Shown: positions 8,018 through 17,613 of the stretch, in pieces
Position numbering within the stretch: position 1 is the stretch's first letter
Layout: each line of letters opens with the position of its first letter
Assembly: GCF_014230465.1 (NCBI RefSeq)
Contig: NZ_JAAXCY010000003.1
Span: 124,001-188,000 of the forward strand
Length of the DNA: 64,000 nucleotides
Origin: Pseudomonas cremoris
GTDB taxonomy: Bacteria; Pseudomonadota; Gammaproteobacteria; Pseudomonadales; Pseudomonadaceae
Reading direction: 5' to 3'
Program-made: the position numbers and the translations under genes
Notes under the pieces: generated by a model
Told to the model about the DNA's origin: nothing
Database searches by the model: none
Seen by the model: only the letters and a program-made list of their open reading frames with translations

Positions 8018-9142
8018 GTGATAACCGCCCAAGCCTTCTCGACTATCCGGGCCATCCAGCGCAGTGCCTGGAACGACTGTTTCCCCGGTGCCCTGGAGGA
8101 CTGGGACTATTACGTTGCCGTGGAAAACGCCGCTATCGATGACTTCCGGTGGCGTTACCTGGCTGTTTACGAAGATGGAACGCTGGTGGCGGTGGCTGCC
8201 GCGTTCATCACGCATTATCGCCTCGACACCACGGTGTCGGGCGCGGGCAAGCGTTTGACCGAACGCCTGGAGCGACTGTGGCCGGGTGTTTTGCAGTTGG
8301 GCCTGTATGCCATCGGCTCGCCGGTGGCCGAGCGCTGCGACGCAGGTTTTGCCAGCAGCGTGCCCGAGGCGCATCGCCCGCTGCTGCTCAAGCATGTGCT
8401 CGCGGCTGCACGCCAGGATGCCGACGAGTTCGGTATCGGCCTGGTGGCGGTCAAGGACGCGCCGACCAACGACCCGCACTGGGCAGAAAGCTGCCGTGCC
8501 GCGGGTTTCCAAAGCATGCCAAGCCTGCCTACTGGGCTGTTGCCGCTGCCTTATGGCTCGGTGGACGCCTACCTCGGTTCGTTGGGTAAATCCACCCGCA
8601 AAGACCTGCGCCGCAAACTGCGAGCGCCGGGGCCGCGGGTAGAGTGGCGGCGCAACATCGACGATGTGTTGCCCGAGATCATGCGCCTGTACGAAGCCAC
8701 GCTGACCCGTGCCGACCTGCAATTCGAACGCCTGCCTGCCGGTTACTTCACCGGGGTGCTTGAACGCCTTGAAGAACGTGCGGTGTGTGTTCTTTACTGG
8801 GTCGACGAGCATCTGGTGGCGTTCAACCTGATCCTGGTGGACGAGCACCGGCTGGTGGACAAGTTTTTCGGGCATGACGTCGAGTTCACCCGTGAATACA
8901 ACCTGTACTTCCGCAGTTGGCTGACCAATGTCGACTACTGTATTCAACACAATATTGCGTTGTACGAGTGCGGGCAGGCCGGGTATGCCAGTAAGCTGCG
9001 CCTGGGCTGCGAGTTCCAGGGCAACAGCCTGTTTTTCCGGCACCGTAACCGGCTGGTGAACGGCCTGCTCAAAGTAGTGAAAATGTTTATTCGACCGGAC
9101 CGTTCCGACCCTGCCATGGCTGCTGCGATAAGCGAAACCTGA
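8018..9142 (+). CDS. BioF2/FemAB-like GNAT acyltransferase
   Basis: This 374-residue protein has a GNAT-type double domain like the peptidogalycan/BioF2-like family. The basic stretch STRKDLRRKLR near residue 193 and the C-terminal YECGQAGYASKLRLGC are the conserved patches of that group. These proteins transfer acyl or aminoacyl groups to amines. The GTG start is 16 bases after the hydrolase, with AAGGACC upstream. Its stop overlaps the sensor kinase ATG. It is the likely product-forming step of the operon, but the acceptor is not known. Confidence 0.7.
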   Translation: MITAQAFSTIRAIQRSAWNDCFPGALEDWDYYVAVENAAIDDFRWRYLAVYEDGTLVAVAAAFITHYRLDTTVSGAGKRLTERLERLWPGVLQLGLYAIGSPVAERCDAGFASSVPEAHRPLLLKHVLAAARQDADEFGIGLVAVKDAPTNDPHWAESCRAAGFQSMPSLPTGLLPLPYGSVDAYLGSLGKSTRKDLRRKLRAPGPRVEWRRNIDDVLPEIMRLYEATLTRADLQFERLPAGYFTGVLERLEERAVCVLYWVDEHLVAFNLILVDEHRLVDKFFGHDVEFTREYNLYFRSWLTNVDYCIQHNIALYECGQAGYASKLRLGCEFQGNSLFFRHRNRLVNGLLKVVKMFIRPDRSDPAMAAAISET

Positions 9143-10920
9143 TGATCACCAAGACCCGCCAGAAAGCCCGCCCCTTTGCCATTTCGCGCTGGAGCGTCCA
9201 GCGTAAGCTGGTGCTGGCGTTCTGGTTGGTCAGCGTAATTCCCACGATGATTGCGGCGGAGTTGGCGGCGACCACGCTGTCGCAGATTTTCGACAGCAAC
9301 GTGCGCATCTGGCTGCAGGAGTCGACCAAGATCGTCAAGGACGAGATTGGCGACATCCTTCACGACAACGCGCGCATGGCCAAATTGTTCCTGCGCTACA
9401 CCAGCCCGCCATCGTCCAGGCAGGCCGCCAAGCATGATCGACTGACCGCCGACATTGCCGACGCCACGGACATCGACGTGGTGGCGCTGATTCGCGTCAG
9501 CGACCACAAGGTGGTGTTCAGCACGGCTGCCGATGACATCGTCAAGCAGATCAACCTGACCAGCAACGCCGTGTTGCAGACCGTACAAGTAGCGGGCGTG
9601 AGCACGGGGCTGGTGGTCTCGACCTTCGAGACCAACCGTGACGGCGAGGACTACCTGTTGCTGGTGGCGACCTACCTGGACAGCAGCTTCCTCACCAGCG
9701 TGGCCGATGTGCACTCCCTCGACCTGCGCCTGTACCTGGCCAACCCTGATGGGTTCTCGGAGATTTTTTCGACCCAGCGCTTCGTCGACCACCCCTCGCG
9801 CATCCCCAAAAGTGTTGAAGCCGCGATGCGCAGCACCAAGCAACCGAGCGAGCAGTTCACCAGCAAGTACAGTGGCCTGTACTGGCCGATTTTCAATGAT
9901 GCCGGCGAGCTGCAAGGCGTGATTTTCAGCGGGCTGCTGCGCCATACCAGCCTGGTGGGGCTGGTGAACCAGAGCAATCTGTTCGTGTTGATTTTCTTGC
10001 TCAGCTCAGCGCTGTCGCTGGCAGCCGGGGTGTTGGTATCGCGGCGGCTGACCAAGCCGCTGCGGGACTTGTCACAAGGCGTGGACGCGGTGATTTCCGG
10101 CAATTATGAGCACCGTGTGCTGGTCAGCGGCGGTGACGAGCTGGCGCAATTGAGCAGCACCTTCAACCACATGACCGAACGCCTGGGCGAACTGCATCAC
10201 CTTGAAGCCCAGTTGCGCCGGCGTGACCGCTTGCATGCCCTGGGTGAAGTCGCCATGGGCCTGGCCCACGAGATCCGCAACCCGCTGGGCATCATCAAGA
10301 CCGCCACGCAGCTGCTGCATCGGCGTGCCGACCTGGCGGAAACCGACAAGCGCCATCTGGAGTACGTGATCAGCGAGGTCAGCCGAATCAACGACCTGAT
10401 TACCGAATTCCTCGACTTCGCCAAGCCCAACCCGCCCATCCGGGTGTTGCAAGCGGCGCGTCCGCTGGTGGATGAAATCCTTGGCTTCTGTGCGCCGGAA
10501 CTCGCCAGCCACAACATTGATGCACAAGTCGATGACCAGGCGCCGGATGCGAAGATCTACGCGGACGCCAAGCAACTCAAGCAGGCCTGTCTCAACCTGA
10601 TTCTCAACGCCATCGACGCAATGCCCGAAGGCGGGCGATTGACCCTGGGCATTCGCAGCGTGGGCGACAACACCTTGATCAGCATCGCCGACACCGGCCA
10701 GGGCATCCCGGCGGATATGATCGAGCGCATCTTCACGCCATTCGTCACCACCAAGGCGTCCGGCACCGGTTTGGGCCTGGCCAAAGTCTATTCGATCATG
10801 GAAAGTCACGACGGCAGCATTGAATGCGCCAGTGAGAAAGATGCCGGCGCCACCTTCAGCCTGTACATTCCGGCTCAGGGTGACGAAGACGGAGACGACG
10901 AGGAAGGTCATGACGCATAA
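9142..10920 (+). CDS. membrane sensor histidine kinase of the sigma-54 operon
   Basis: This 592-residue protein has a first membrane helix near residues 18-45, a periplasmic sensing domain of about 220 residues, a second helix near 275-300, then a HAMP linker. The dimerisation domain has HEIRNPL with phospho-acceptor His376, and the ATPase domain has NLILNAIDAM and a DTGQGI box. It is co-transcribed and overlaps the downstream response regulator by 11 bases. The periplasmic domain implies an external or envelope signal. The ligand is unknown. Confidence 0.9.
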   Translation: MITKTRQKARPFAISRWSVQRKLVLAFWLVSVIPTMIAAELAATTLSQIFDSNVRIWLQESTKIVKDEIGDILHDNARMAKLFLRYTSPPSSRQAAKHDRLTADIADATDIDVVALIRVSDHKVVFSTAADDIVKQINLTSNAVLQTVQVAGVSTGLVVSTFETNRDGEDYLLLVATYLDSSFLTSVADVHSLDLRLYLANPDGFSEIFSTQRFVDHPSRIPKSVEAAMRSTKQPSEQFTSKYSGLYWPIFNDAGELQGVIFSGLLRHTSLVGLVNQSNLFVLIFLLSSALSLAAGVLVSRRLTKPLRDLSQGVDAVISGNYEHRVLVSGGDELAQLSSTFNHMTERLGELHHLEAQLRRRDRLHALGEVAMGLAHEIRNPLGIIKTATQLLHRRADLAETDKRHLEYVISEVSRINDLITEFLDFAKPNPPIRVLQAARPLVDEILGFCAPELASHNIDAQVDDQAPDAKIYADAKQLKQACLNLILNAIDAMPEGGRLTLGIRSVGDNTLISIADTGQGIPADMIERIFTPFVTTKASGTGLGLAKVYSIMESHDGSIECASEKDAGATFSLYIPAQGDEDGDDEEGHDA

Positions 10921-12307
10921 CGTATTGGTAGTCGATGACGAGCCCAAACTCTGTGACTTGCTGTCGTCAGCCCTGAGCCAGAGCGGTATCCAGGTGTTCA
11001 CCGCCGGCAACGGCCTGCATGCGCTCAAGGTACTGGAACAGGAAGACATCGACTTGGTCATCAGTGACTGGCGCATGCCGGGCATGGACGGGCCGGCGTT
11101 GTTGGCCGAGATCAAGGTGCGCTACCCGCACTTGCCAGTGATCGTGATGACGGCGTACAGCACGGTGAAAAATGCGGTGCAGTCGATGCGCAACGGCGCT
11201 TACGACTACATCGCCAAACCGTTCGATATCGACGAGTTGGACATCACCGTGGCCAAGGCCCTGCAGTTTCGCGACATCATGCGCGACAACGCCCGCCTGC
11301 GCGCCGAACTGGACGAACATGCGCAATTCGACAGCCTGGTGGGTGACAGCCCGGCGTTTCGCAAAGTGCTGCAAGCAGTGGATTCGGTGCGCGACAGCAG
11401 CGCCACCATCCTGCTCACCGGCGAAAGCGGCACCGGCAAGGAAATGGTCGCGCGGGCTATCCACAAGCACGGCAGCCGTGCCGACAAGCCCTTTGTGGCG
11501 GTCAACTGCGCGGCCATCCCCGAAGGCTTGCTGGAAAGCGAAATGTTCGGCCATCGCAAAGGCGCGTTTACCGGAGCTGTGTCGGACCGGGTAGGGCGCT
11601 TCCAGCAGGCTGACAAGGGCACGCTGTTTCTCGATGAAGTGGGCGATATGCCGCTGGCGTTGCAGGCCAAGATCTTGCGCGCCTTGCAGGAACGGGTGAT
11701 CGAGCCGGTGGGCGATCCGCGTGAGCGCAAGGTGGATGTGCGAGTGATCGCCGCCACCAACAAGAACCTGCTGGATGCGGTGGCCAACAAGGAGTTTCGC
11801 GAAGACCTGTATTACCGCCTCAACGTGTTCCCAATCCCGCTGCCGGCTTTGCGTGAGCGTGTGGAAGACATCGCGCCGTTGGCCCGGCACTTTGCCCAGA
11901 CCTTGAGCGCTACCGCTGGCAAACGCATCACCGGCTTCAGCCCCGAAGCGTTGCAGGCCATGGCGGCGTATCACTGGCCGGGCAACATTCGTGAACTGCA
12001 AAACTGCGTGGAGCGGGCGACGATCGTCGCGGCCACGCCGGTGATCGAGGACATCGACCTGCCGGGGTATCTGTTTGCCTCCAAACCGAGCGAAGGTGGT
12101 GTGACAGCGATCCTCAGCGACGGCCCCGGCATTCCCCAGGATCTGGATGCGGCGTTGGCGGAGGTTGAGAAGGCTTATATCCTGGCCGCCTTGCAGGAGA
12201 GCAACGGCGTGCAGGCTGCGGCGGCGCAGAAGATCGGGATATCAGAAAGAAGCTTTTGGTATCGCCTGAAAAAGCTGGGCATCCAAGTCGACAAGATTGT
12301 CCGCTGA
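10910..12307 (+). CDS. sigma-54-dependent response regulator of the operon
   Basis: This 465-residue protein has an N-terminal receiver (phospho-acceptor Asp53 in VISDWRMPG), a central AAA+ domain with Walker A GESGTGKE and an intact GAFTGA loop for sigma-54 contact, and a C-terminal Fis-type helix-turn-helix ending in SFWYRLKKLGIQ. It should activate the sigma-54 promoter at 4981-4998 through the palindrome at 4892-4909, giving positive autoregulation, because the regulator is the last gene of that transcript. Confidence 0.92.
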   Translation: MTHNVLVVDDEPKLCDLLSSALSQSGIQVFTAGNGLHALKVLEQEDIDLVISDWRMPGMDGPALLAEIKVRYPHLPVIVMTAYSTVKNAVQSMRNGAYDYIAKPFDIDELDITVAKALQFRDIMRDNARLRAELDEHAQFDSLVGDSPAFRKVLQAVDSVRDSSATILLTGESGTGKEMVARAIHKHGSRADKPFVAVNCAAIPEGLLESEMFGHRKGAFTGAVSDRVGRFQQADKGTLFLDEVGDMPLALQAKILRALQERVIEPVGDPRERKVDVRVIAATNKNLLDAVANKEFREDLYYRLNVFPIPLPALRERVEDIAPLARHFAQTLSATAGKRITGFSPEALQAMAAYHWPGNIRELQNCVERATIVAATPVIEDIDLPGYLFASKPSEGGVTAILSDGPGIPQDLDAALAEVEKAYILAALQESNGVQAAAAQKIGISERSFWYRLKKLGIQVDKIVR

Positions 12308-12320
12308 CACCCAGGGGTTC

Positions 12321-12413
12321 AAATGTGGGAGCGGGCTTGCTCGCGAAAGCGGTGTGTCAGTCAAAGATGTTCCAACTGAACCACCGCTTTCGCGAGCAAG
12401 CCCGCTCCCACAA
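12321..12413. repeat. REP pair (BIME)
   Basis: Two inverted arms of about 30 bases, same family as 1133-1227, lie between the convergent response-regulator gene and glpM and may serve as the shared end of both transcripts. Confidence 0.9.
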
Positions 12414-12429
12414 TTTTGATAGCGTTGGG

Positions 12430-12768
12430 TCAGTAATGTACGCGAACCCACACGTTGACCAATATCGTCGCCGCGATCAACCACGCCACCGCCGCAACGG
12501 CCAGCGACGCCTCCAACCGCATCCGGTCCACCATCACGTACAGCGTCGCCAGGTACACAAAGTACGGAATGATCGACCACATCCCGAACAGGATAGTGGT
12601 CTTTAAATCCTCCACCGAGCGGCCCTTGCCGACGATGTAATGGGCGATCAGCGCAAAAGTCGGAAACAGCGGCACCAGACCTGCGATGTAATAGTTCTTG
12701 GTCTTGGCCAGCGCCGCTAGAACCAGCACCATTGCTGCGCCAAGGGCGGCCTTTAATAGCAGATCCAT
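12430..12768 (-). CDS. glpM: GlpM-family membrane protein
   Basis: This 112-residue hydrophobic protein has four predicted membrane helices and the ALAKTKNYYIAGLVPLFPTF segment typical of GlpM, which is named for its effect on glycerol and alginate metabolism in P. aeruginosa. Here it is the last gene of the aauSR unit, its ATG overlapping the stop of the regulator. The biochemical role of the family is not established. Confidence 0.8.
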   Translation of the reverse strand: MDLLLKAALGAAMVLVLAALAKTKNYYIAGLVPLFPTFALIAHYIVGKGRSVEDLKTTILFGMWSIIPYFVYLATLYVMVDRMRLEASLAVAAVAWLIAATILVNVWVRVHY

Positions 12769-14105
12769 CAGTGGCTCAACCCGTATTTCTTGACCTTGTC
12801 GAACAGCGTGGTCTTGGCCAGCCCCAGTTCCTGGCTCGCCTGGGTCAAGTTGCCGCCGCTGCGTTGCAAGGCATCGCTGAGCAGGTTACGTTCGAAGGCT
12901 TCCACCGCTTCGGTAAAGGCCAAGCCACCGCTGCCGCTGCCGGCGCCGCTTTTCTTGAAGGCGGGCAGGCCGAGGGCAAAACGTTCGGCGACGTTGCGCA
13001 GTTCGCGTACGTTGCCCGGCCAGTCGTGGCTCATCAGGGTCGACAGGGTCTGGTTGTCCAGCTCCGGCACACTGCGGTCAAAACGTAGCGACGACTGCTG
13101 CAGGAAGTGTTCGAACAATTGCAGGATGTCTTCACGGCGCTCGCGCAGCGGAGGCAGTTCCAGGGTGACCACGTTGAGGCGGTAATACAGGTCGCTGCGA
13201 AATTGGCTGGCGCGGCTCAGTTCGTCGAGGTCGGACTTGGTGGCCGCGATCACCCGGCAATCCACCGCTACGCTCTGGTTGGAACCCAGACGTTCCAGGG
13301 TGCGTTCCTGCAACACGCGCAGCAGTTTTATCTGCAGGTTGATCGGCATGCTTTCCACTTCATCGAGGAACAGCGTGCCTTCGTGAGCGTGCTCGATCTT
13401 GCCGATGCGGCGTTTGCCGGCGCCGGTGAAGGCGTTGGCTTCGTGGCCGAATATCTCGCTTTCGAACAGGTTCTCCGGCAGGCCGCCGCAGTTCAGGGCA
13501 ACGAACTGGTGATCGTGGCGGCGGCTGAAATCATGCAGGCAACGGGCGACCAGTTCCTTGCCGGTGCCGGTCTCGCCTTCGATCAAGACGTTGGCCGAGG
13601 TGTCGGCGACGTTGGCGATCAATTCGCGCAGGTTCTGCATGGCCGGCGAGCGGCCGATGATGCGGCCTTCCAGGGAGTCGCGCTCGGCCAACTGGCGACG
13701 CAGCGACCAGACTTCTCGTGCCAGCCCGCGTTGTTCCAGGGCGCGGCGAGCCACGTCCACCAGGCGTTCGGGGGAGAAGGGTTTCTCCATGAAATCGTAG
13801 GCGCCGTTGCGCATCGCGCCGACCGCCATGGAAATATCACCATGGCCGGTGATCAACACCACCGGCAGGCTTTTATCCAGGGCCTTGAGGCGGGTGAGCA
13901 ACTCCAGGCCGTCGATGCCCGGCAGGCGGATATCGCTGATCACAATGCCCGCGAAGTTCTCGCCGATACGTTTCAGCGCCTCTTCGGCACTGCCCACGCC
14001 GACGCTGGGAATGTCCTCCAGGGTCAGGGCCTGCTGGCAGCCGAGCAGCACATGGGGATCGTCTTCGACAATCAGGACGGTGAGGTCTTTAGGGTCAGTA
14101 TTCAT
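12768..14105 (-). CDS. aauR: sigma-54 response regulator AauR
   Basis: This 445-residue NtrC-family regulator has a receiver (VISDIRLPG), an AAA+ domain with GETGTGKE, and a C-terminal Fis-type helix-turn-helix (GLAKTTLFDKVKKYG). Together with the adjacent kinase and the aat genes it matches AauR, which activates uptake and use of glutamate and aspartate. Two AauR boxes and a sigma-54 promoter precede aatJ. The sigma-54 contact loop reads NAFTGA rather than GAFTGA. The start overlaps the kinase stop. Confidence 0.88.
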   Translation of the reverse strand: MNTDPKDLTVLIVEDDPHVLLGCQQALTLEDIPSVGVGSAEEALKRIGENFAGIVISDIRLPGIDGLELLTRLKALDKSLPVVLITGHGDISMAVGAMRNGAYDFMEKPFSPERLVDVARRALEQRGLAREVWSLRRQLAERDSLEGRIIGRSPAMQNLRELIANVADTSANVLIEGETGTGKELVARCLHDFSRRHDHQFVALNCGGLPENLFESEIFGHEANAFTGAGKRRIGKIEHAHEGTLFLDEVESMPINLQIKLLRVLQERTLERLGSNQSVAVDCRVIAATKSDLDELSRASQFRSDLYYRLNVVTLELPPLRERREDILQLFEHFLQQSSLRFDRSVPELDNQTLSTLMSHDWPGNVRELRNVAERFALGLPAFKKSGAGSGSGGLAFTEAVEAFERNLLSDALQRSGGNLTQASQELGLAKTTLFDKVKKYGLSH

Positions 14106-16003
14106 GTGGACTCAGCTTTTTGAGTACCCACCAACGGCAGGCACAAGACAAAGGCAGTACCACCACCGGCCGGGTGCTCCACGGCGAGGTTGCCGCCGGT
14201 GGCCGCCGCGAGGCTGGCGGACAGGGTCAGGCCCAGGCCCAGGCCTTGCTCGCCGGGTTTGGTGGTAAAGAACGGTTCGAACAAATGCTTGCGCGCCTCG
14301 GGGTCGATGCCGTGGCCGTTGTCGCGCACCAGCAGGCGGTATTTACCTTCGCTGGTGCCGCCTTCCAGCCACAGTTGCGGGGCCGGCTGGGCTTGCATGG
14401 CGTCGAGGGCATTGCCGATCAGGTTGACAAGAATCTGTTCCAGGCGCGTCTGGTCGATCTGCAATTGCGCGGGGGAAAAGTCGCTGTGCAGGGTTAGCGG
14501 CAGGCTGTCCAGGCGTGCGCCGAGCACCTGGAACGCGGCATCCACCGCTTTTGTCAGGCTGGCCTCGCCTTGATCGTCACCGCGCCGGGCAAAGGAACGC
14601 AGGCTGGCGGTGATGCGGCCCATGCGGTCGATCAGTTCGTTGATGGTCTTGAGGTTGGCGCTGGCGGTGTCCAAGGCGCCGCGTTCGAGGAAACGCACGG
14701 TGTTGCCGGACAAGGTGCGCAGCGCGGCCAAGGGCTGGTTGAGTTCATGGGCGATGCTGGTGGACATCTGGCCGATGGCCGCCAGTTTGCCGGCCTGCAC
14801 CAGTTCGTCCTGGGCGCGGCGCAGGGTTTCTTCGGCCTGGCGTCGTTCGCGGATCTGGCCCTTGAGCCGTTCGTTGCTGGCGCGCAAGTCGGCGGTGCGT
14901 TCGGCAATCCGACGCTCCAGCTGGCTGTTGGCTTCCTGCAAGGCTTCTCGCGCGGCGAGGCGGGTGGCGATGACCTTGCGCCGCTCGTTCCAGGCGATCA
15001 ACAAGAACGCCACCAAACCAAAGGCGACGGCCACCAGGATGCCTTGGTTGATCGCGGCGCGGCGCAGGTCATTCAGGGGCGTGAGCAGGGTGAAGTTCCA
15101 CGGCGTGTCGTTGAGCGGACGCGTCTGCGCCAGGTAGCTGACTTCGTGCTCGTCGTTGACCACTTCGCTGTTGGCCGGGAAGGTGAGTTTTTCGGTGCCT
15201 TCGTTGAGGCGTTCGCGGGCCAGGGGTTCCAGTTCGTTGAGCGTGGCCCAGTAATATTGCAGGCTGTGGGCCAGGCGCTCTTTAGTGTCATCGCTCAGCG
15301 GCCGCACGGCCTTGAGGCGGCGGGCCGGATCGCTGGACAGGATGATGATGCCGTTCTCGTCGCTCACAAAGGCTTCAAGGCGAGCGCGCTGCCAGCGTTC
15401 TTCCAGCGCTTCGAGGCGCACCTTGACCACGGCCACGCCGATGATTTTGCCGTGTTCTTCCAGGCCATGGGCCAGGTAATAACCGGGTTCACCGTTGGTG
15501 CTGCCGATACCGTAGAAGCGCCCGGGTTGGCCACGTACAGCATTCTGGAAATAGGCACGGAAGGACAGGTCTTCACCCTGGTAACTGTCGGCATCGCGCC
15601 AGTTACTGGTGGCCAGCACACGGCCGGTGGTGTCCATCACGTAGATGGCGCGGCTGCGACTGCGTCGGTTCAGGCCTTCGAGGTAATCGTTGACGGTCTT
15701 GCGGGTTTCCTGGCTCGGGTCGGCCAGCAGCTTGGAAACGCTGGACTCCAGCTCGAGAAGGCTGGGCAGGTAGGTGTATTTGCTCAGTTCGCTCTCGACG
15801 GTGCGGGCGTGCAGCTCCAACTGGCGTTCGCCGGTGTCGCTGAGGGTGCGGATGCCATAGTACTCACTGACCCAGAAGCCGATAAAACCCAAGCCGATCA
15901 TCAGGGCGACGATCAACGGCGGCAGGAACAGCTGGCGAATCAGACGAGGCTTCACGGCAAGTGATGGCGGCGCGGCGCGATATTGATTGGGGTCGCATTT
16001 CAT
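14102..16003 (-). CDS. aauS: sensor kinase AauS (DctB-type)
   Basis: This 633-residue DctB-like kinase has membrane helices near residues 23-45 and 300-320 around a long periplasmic double-Cache region, then a coiled coil, a phospho-acceptor in SIAHELNQPLAALRT and an ATPase domain (NLIGNALDAM, DNGHGID, GLGLGLTLS). It should sense acidic amino acids and phosphorylate AauR. The ATG at 16003 is preferred to an in-frame GTG one codon upstream. Confidence 0.88.
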   Translation of the reverse strand: MKCDPNQYRAAPPSLAVKPRLIRQLFLPPLIVALMIGLGFIGFWVSEYYGIRTLSDTGERQLELHARTVESELSKYTYLPSLLELESSVSKLLADPSQETRKTVNDYLEGLNRRSRSRAIYVMDTTGRVLATSNWRDADSYQGEDLSFRAYFQNAVRGQPGRFYGIGSTNGEPGYYLAHGLEEHGKIIGVAVVKVRLEALEERWQRARLEAFVSDENGIIILSSDPARRLKAVRPLSDDTKERLAHSLQYYWATLNELEPLARERLNEGTEKLTFPANSEVVNDEHEVSYLAQTRPLNDTPWNFTLLTPLNDLRRAAINQGILVAVAFGLVAFLLIAWNERRKVIATRLAAREALQEANSQLERRIAERTADLRASNERLKGQIRERRQAEETLRRAQDELVQAGKLAAIGQMSTSIAHELNQPLAALRTLSGNTVRFLERGALDTASANLKTINELIDRMGRITASLRSFARRGDDQGEASLTKAVDAAFQVLGARLDSLPLTLHSDFSPAQLQIDQTRLEQILVNLIGNALDAMQAQPAPQLWLEGGTSEGKYRLLVRDNGHGIDPEARKHLFEPFFTTKPGEQGLGLGLTLSASLAAATGGNLAVEHPAGGGTAFVLCLPLVGTQKAEST

Positions 16004-16039
16004 CACAGATGCCTTGGGTCAACCAGCAGTGCGAGCAGG

Positions 16040-16182
16040 CTTGTGTAGTGAGCGGGCTTGCCCCGCGCTGGGGGGCGAAGCCGCCCCAAAACCAGGCACC
16101 CTAGTTCTGTCTGGAGAAATACGGTGACTGGGTTAGGGCGGCTTTGCCACCCAGCGCGGGGCAAGCCCGCTCACTACACAAG
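16040..16182. repeat. REP pair, GTAGTGAGCGGGCTTGCCCCGC family
   Basis: Two inverted arms of nearly 50 bases, 16040-16088 and 16134-16182, differ in sequence from the GTGGGAGC family at 1133. They separate aauS from aatP. Confidence 0.88.
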
Positions 16183-16210
16183 CCCGCCCCACAGGATGGG
16201 TGGTGTTGCT

Positions 16211-16945
16211 TTAGTGCTGCAGGATTTTCTCAAGGAAGTGCTGCGCGCGTTCGGAGCGGGCGCTGATGTCGCCGAAGAACTCTTCTTTAGGGCAGTCTTC
16301 GATGATCTTGCCGGCGTCCATGAAGATTACGCGGTCGGCCACTTTGCGGGCAAAGCCCATTTCGTGGGTCACGCACATCATGGTCATGCCTTCGTGAGCC
16401 AGTTGCACCATCACGTCCAGCACTTCGTTGACCATTTCCGGGTCGAGGGCGGAGGTCGGTTCGTCGAACAGCATGACGATTGGGTCCATGGCCAGCGCGC
16501 GGGCGATAGCCACACGTTGTTGCTGGCCGCCAGACAACTGGCCCGGATGCTTGTGGGCATGCGCCGACAGGCCAACGCGGTCGAGCAGTTGCAGGCCTTT
16601 CTTGGTGGCCTCTTCCTTGCTGCGGCCGAGTACCTTGATCTGCGCGATGGTCAGGTTTTCGGTGATGGTCAGGTGTGGGAACAGTTCAAAGTGCTGGAAC
16701 ACCATGCCCACGCGCGAGCGCAGTTTCGGCAGGTTGGTCTTTGGGTCGGCGATGGAGGTGCCGTCGACCACGATGTCGCCCTTCTGGAACGGTTCCAGCG
16801 CGTTGACGCACTTGATCAGGGTGGATTTGCCCGAGCCCGAGGGCCCGCACACCACGATCACTTCGCCTTTTTTGACATCAGTGCTGCAATCGGTCAGCAC
16901 CTGGAAGTCGCCATACCACTTGTTGATGTTCTTGATAGAGATCAT
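16211..16945 (-). CDS. aatP: acidic amino acid ABC transporter ATPase AatP
   Basis: This 244-residue ATPase has Walker [10 protein letters not shown], the signature LSGGQQQR and Walker [14 protein letters not shown]. It is the energising subunit of the glutamate/aspartate (and glutamine/asparagine) importer. It overlaps aatM by four bases and ends the aatJQMP transcript. Confidence 0.92.
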   Translation of the reverse strand: MISIKNINKWYGDFQVLTDCSTDVKKGEVIVVCGPSGSGKSTLIKCVNALEPFQKGDIVVDGTSIADPKTNLPKLRSRVGMVFQHFELFPHLTITENLTIAQIKVLGRSKEEATKKGLQLLDRVGLSAHAHKHPGQLSGGQQQRVAIARALAMDPIVMLFDEPTSALDPEMVNEVLDVMVQLAHEGMTMMCVTHEMGFARKVADRVIFMDAGKIIEDCPKEEFFGDISARSERAQHFLEKILQH

Positions 16946-17613
16946 ACGGCAAACCTTTTTTGCAGACGCTTGACCAGCAGCGAGGCGGAAAAGCTGATGA
17001 TGAAGTAGACGACACCGGCAAAGATCAGGAACTCATTGGAGCGGCCGATGATGTCGCCGTTGGAGCGGGCGGAGTTGAGGAAGTCCACCAGGCCCACGGT
17101 GTAGACCAGCGAGGTGTCCTGGAACAGGATGATCGACTGTTGCAGCAGCAACGGGGTCATCTTGCGGAACGCCTGGGGCAGGATGATCAGGCGCATGGTC
17201 TGGCCATAGGTCATGCCCATCGCTTGCGCTGCGCCCATCTGGCCCTTGGGGATCGACTGCACGCCGGCCCGCACGATTTCACAGAAGTACGCGGCTTCGA
17301 ACATCATGAAGGCCACGACGCAGGAGGTGAACGCACCGATCGGGGTGTCTTCGCCAGTGATCCAGCGCAGCACGAATGGCACCGCCAGGTAGAACCAGGT
17401 GATCACCAGCAGCAGCGGGATCGAGCGGAAGTAGTTCACGTAGGCGCCGGCCAGGCGTGACAGCAGTTTGCTGGACGACAGGCGCATCAGCGCAAGCACG
17501 GTGCCCAGTGCGATGCCGCCGACCACGCCCATGACCATCAACTGCAAGGTCATGACCATGCCGTTCCACAGGCCTGGGATTGCGGGGATGATGCCGCTGA
17601 AATCGAAGTCCAT
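16942..17613 (-). CDS. aatM: acidic amino acid ABC permease AatM
   Basis: This 223-residue permease has about five membrane helices and the polar amino-acid permease EAA motif region ([23 protein letters not shown]). It partners AatQ in the membrane. Its ATG overlaps the AatQ stop by one base. Confidence 0.92.
   Translation of the reverse strand: MDFDFSGIIPAIPGLWNGMVMTLQLMVMGVVGGIALGTVLALMRLSSSKLLSRLAGAYVNYFRSIPLLLVITWFYLAVPFVLRWITGEDTPIGAFTSCVVAFMMFEAAYFCEIVRAGVQSIPKGQMGAAQAMGMTYGQTMRLIILPQAFRKMTPLLLQQSIILFQDTSLVYTVGLVDFLNSARSNGDIIGRSNEFLIFAGVVYFIISFSASLLVKRLQKRFAV

Noticed and set aside
14570..15964. 464-residue plus-strand frame
   Set aside because: Shadow of aauS.
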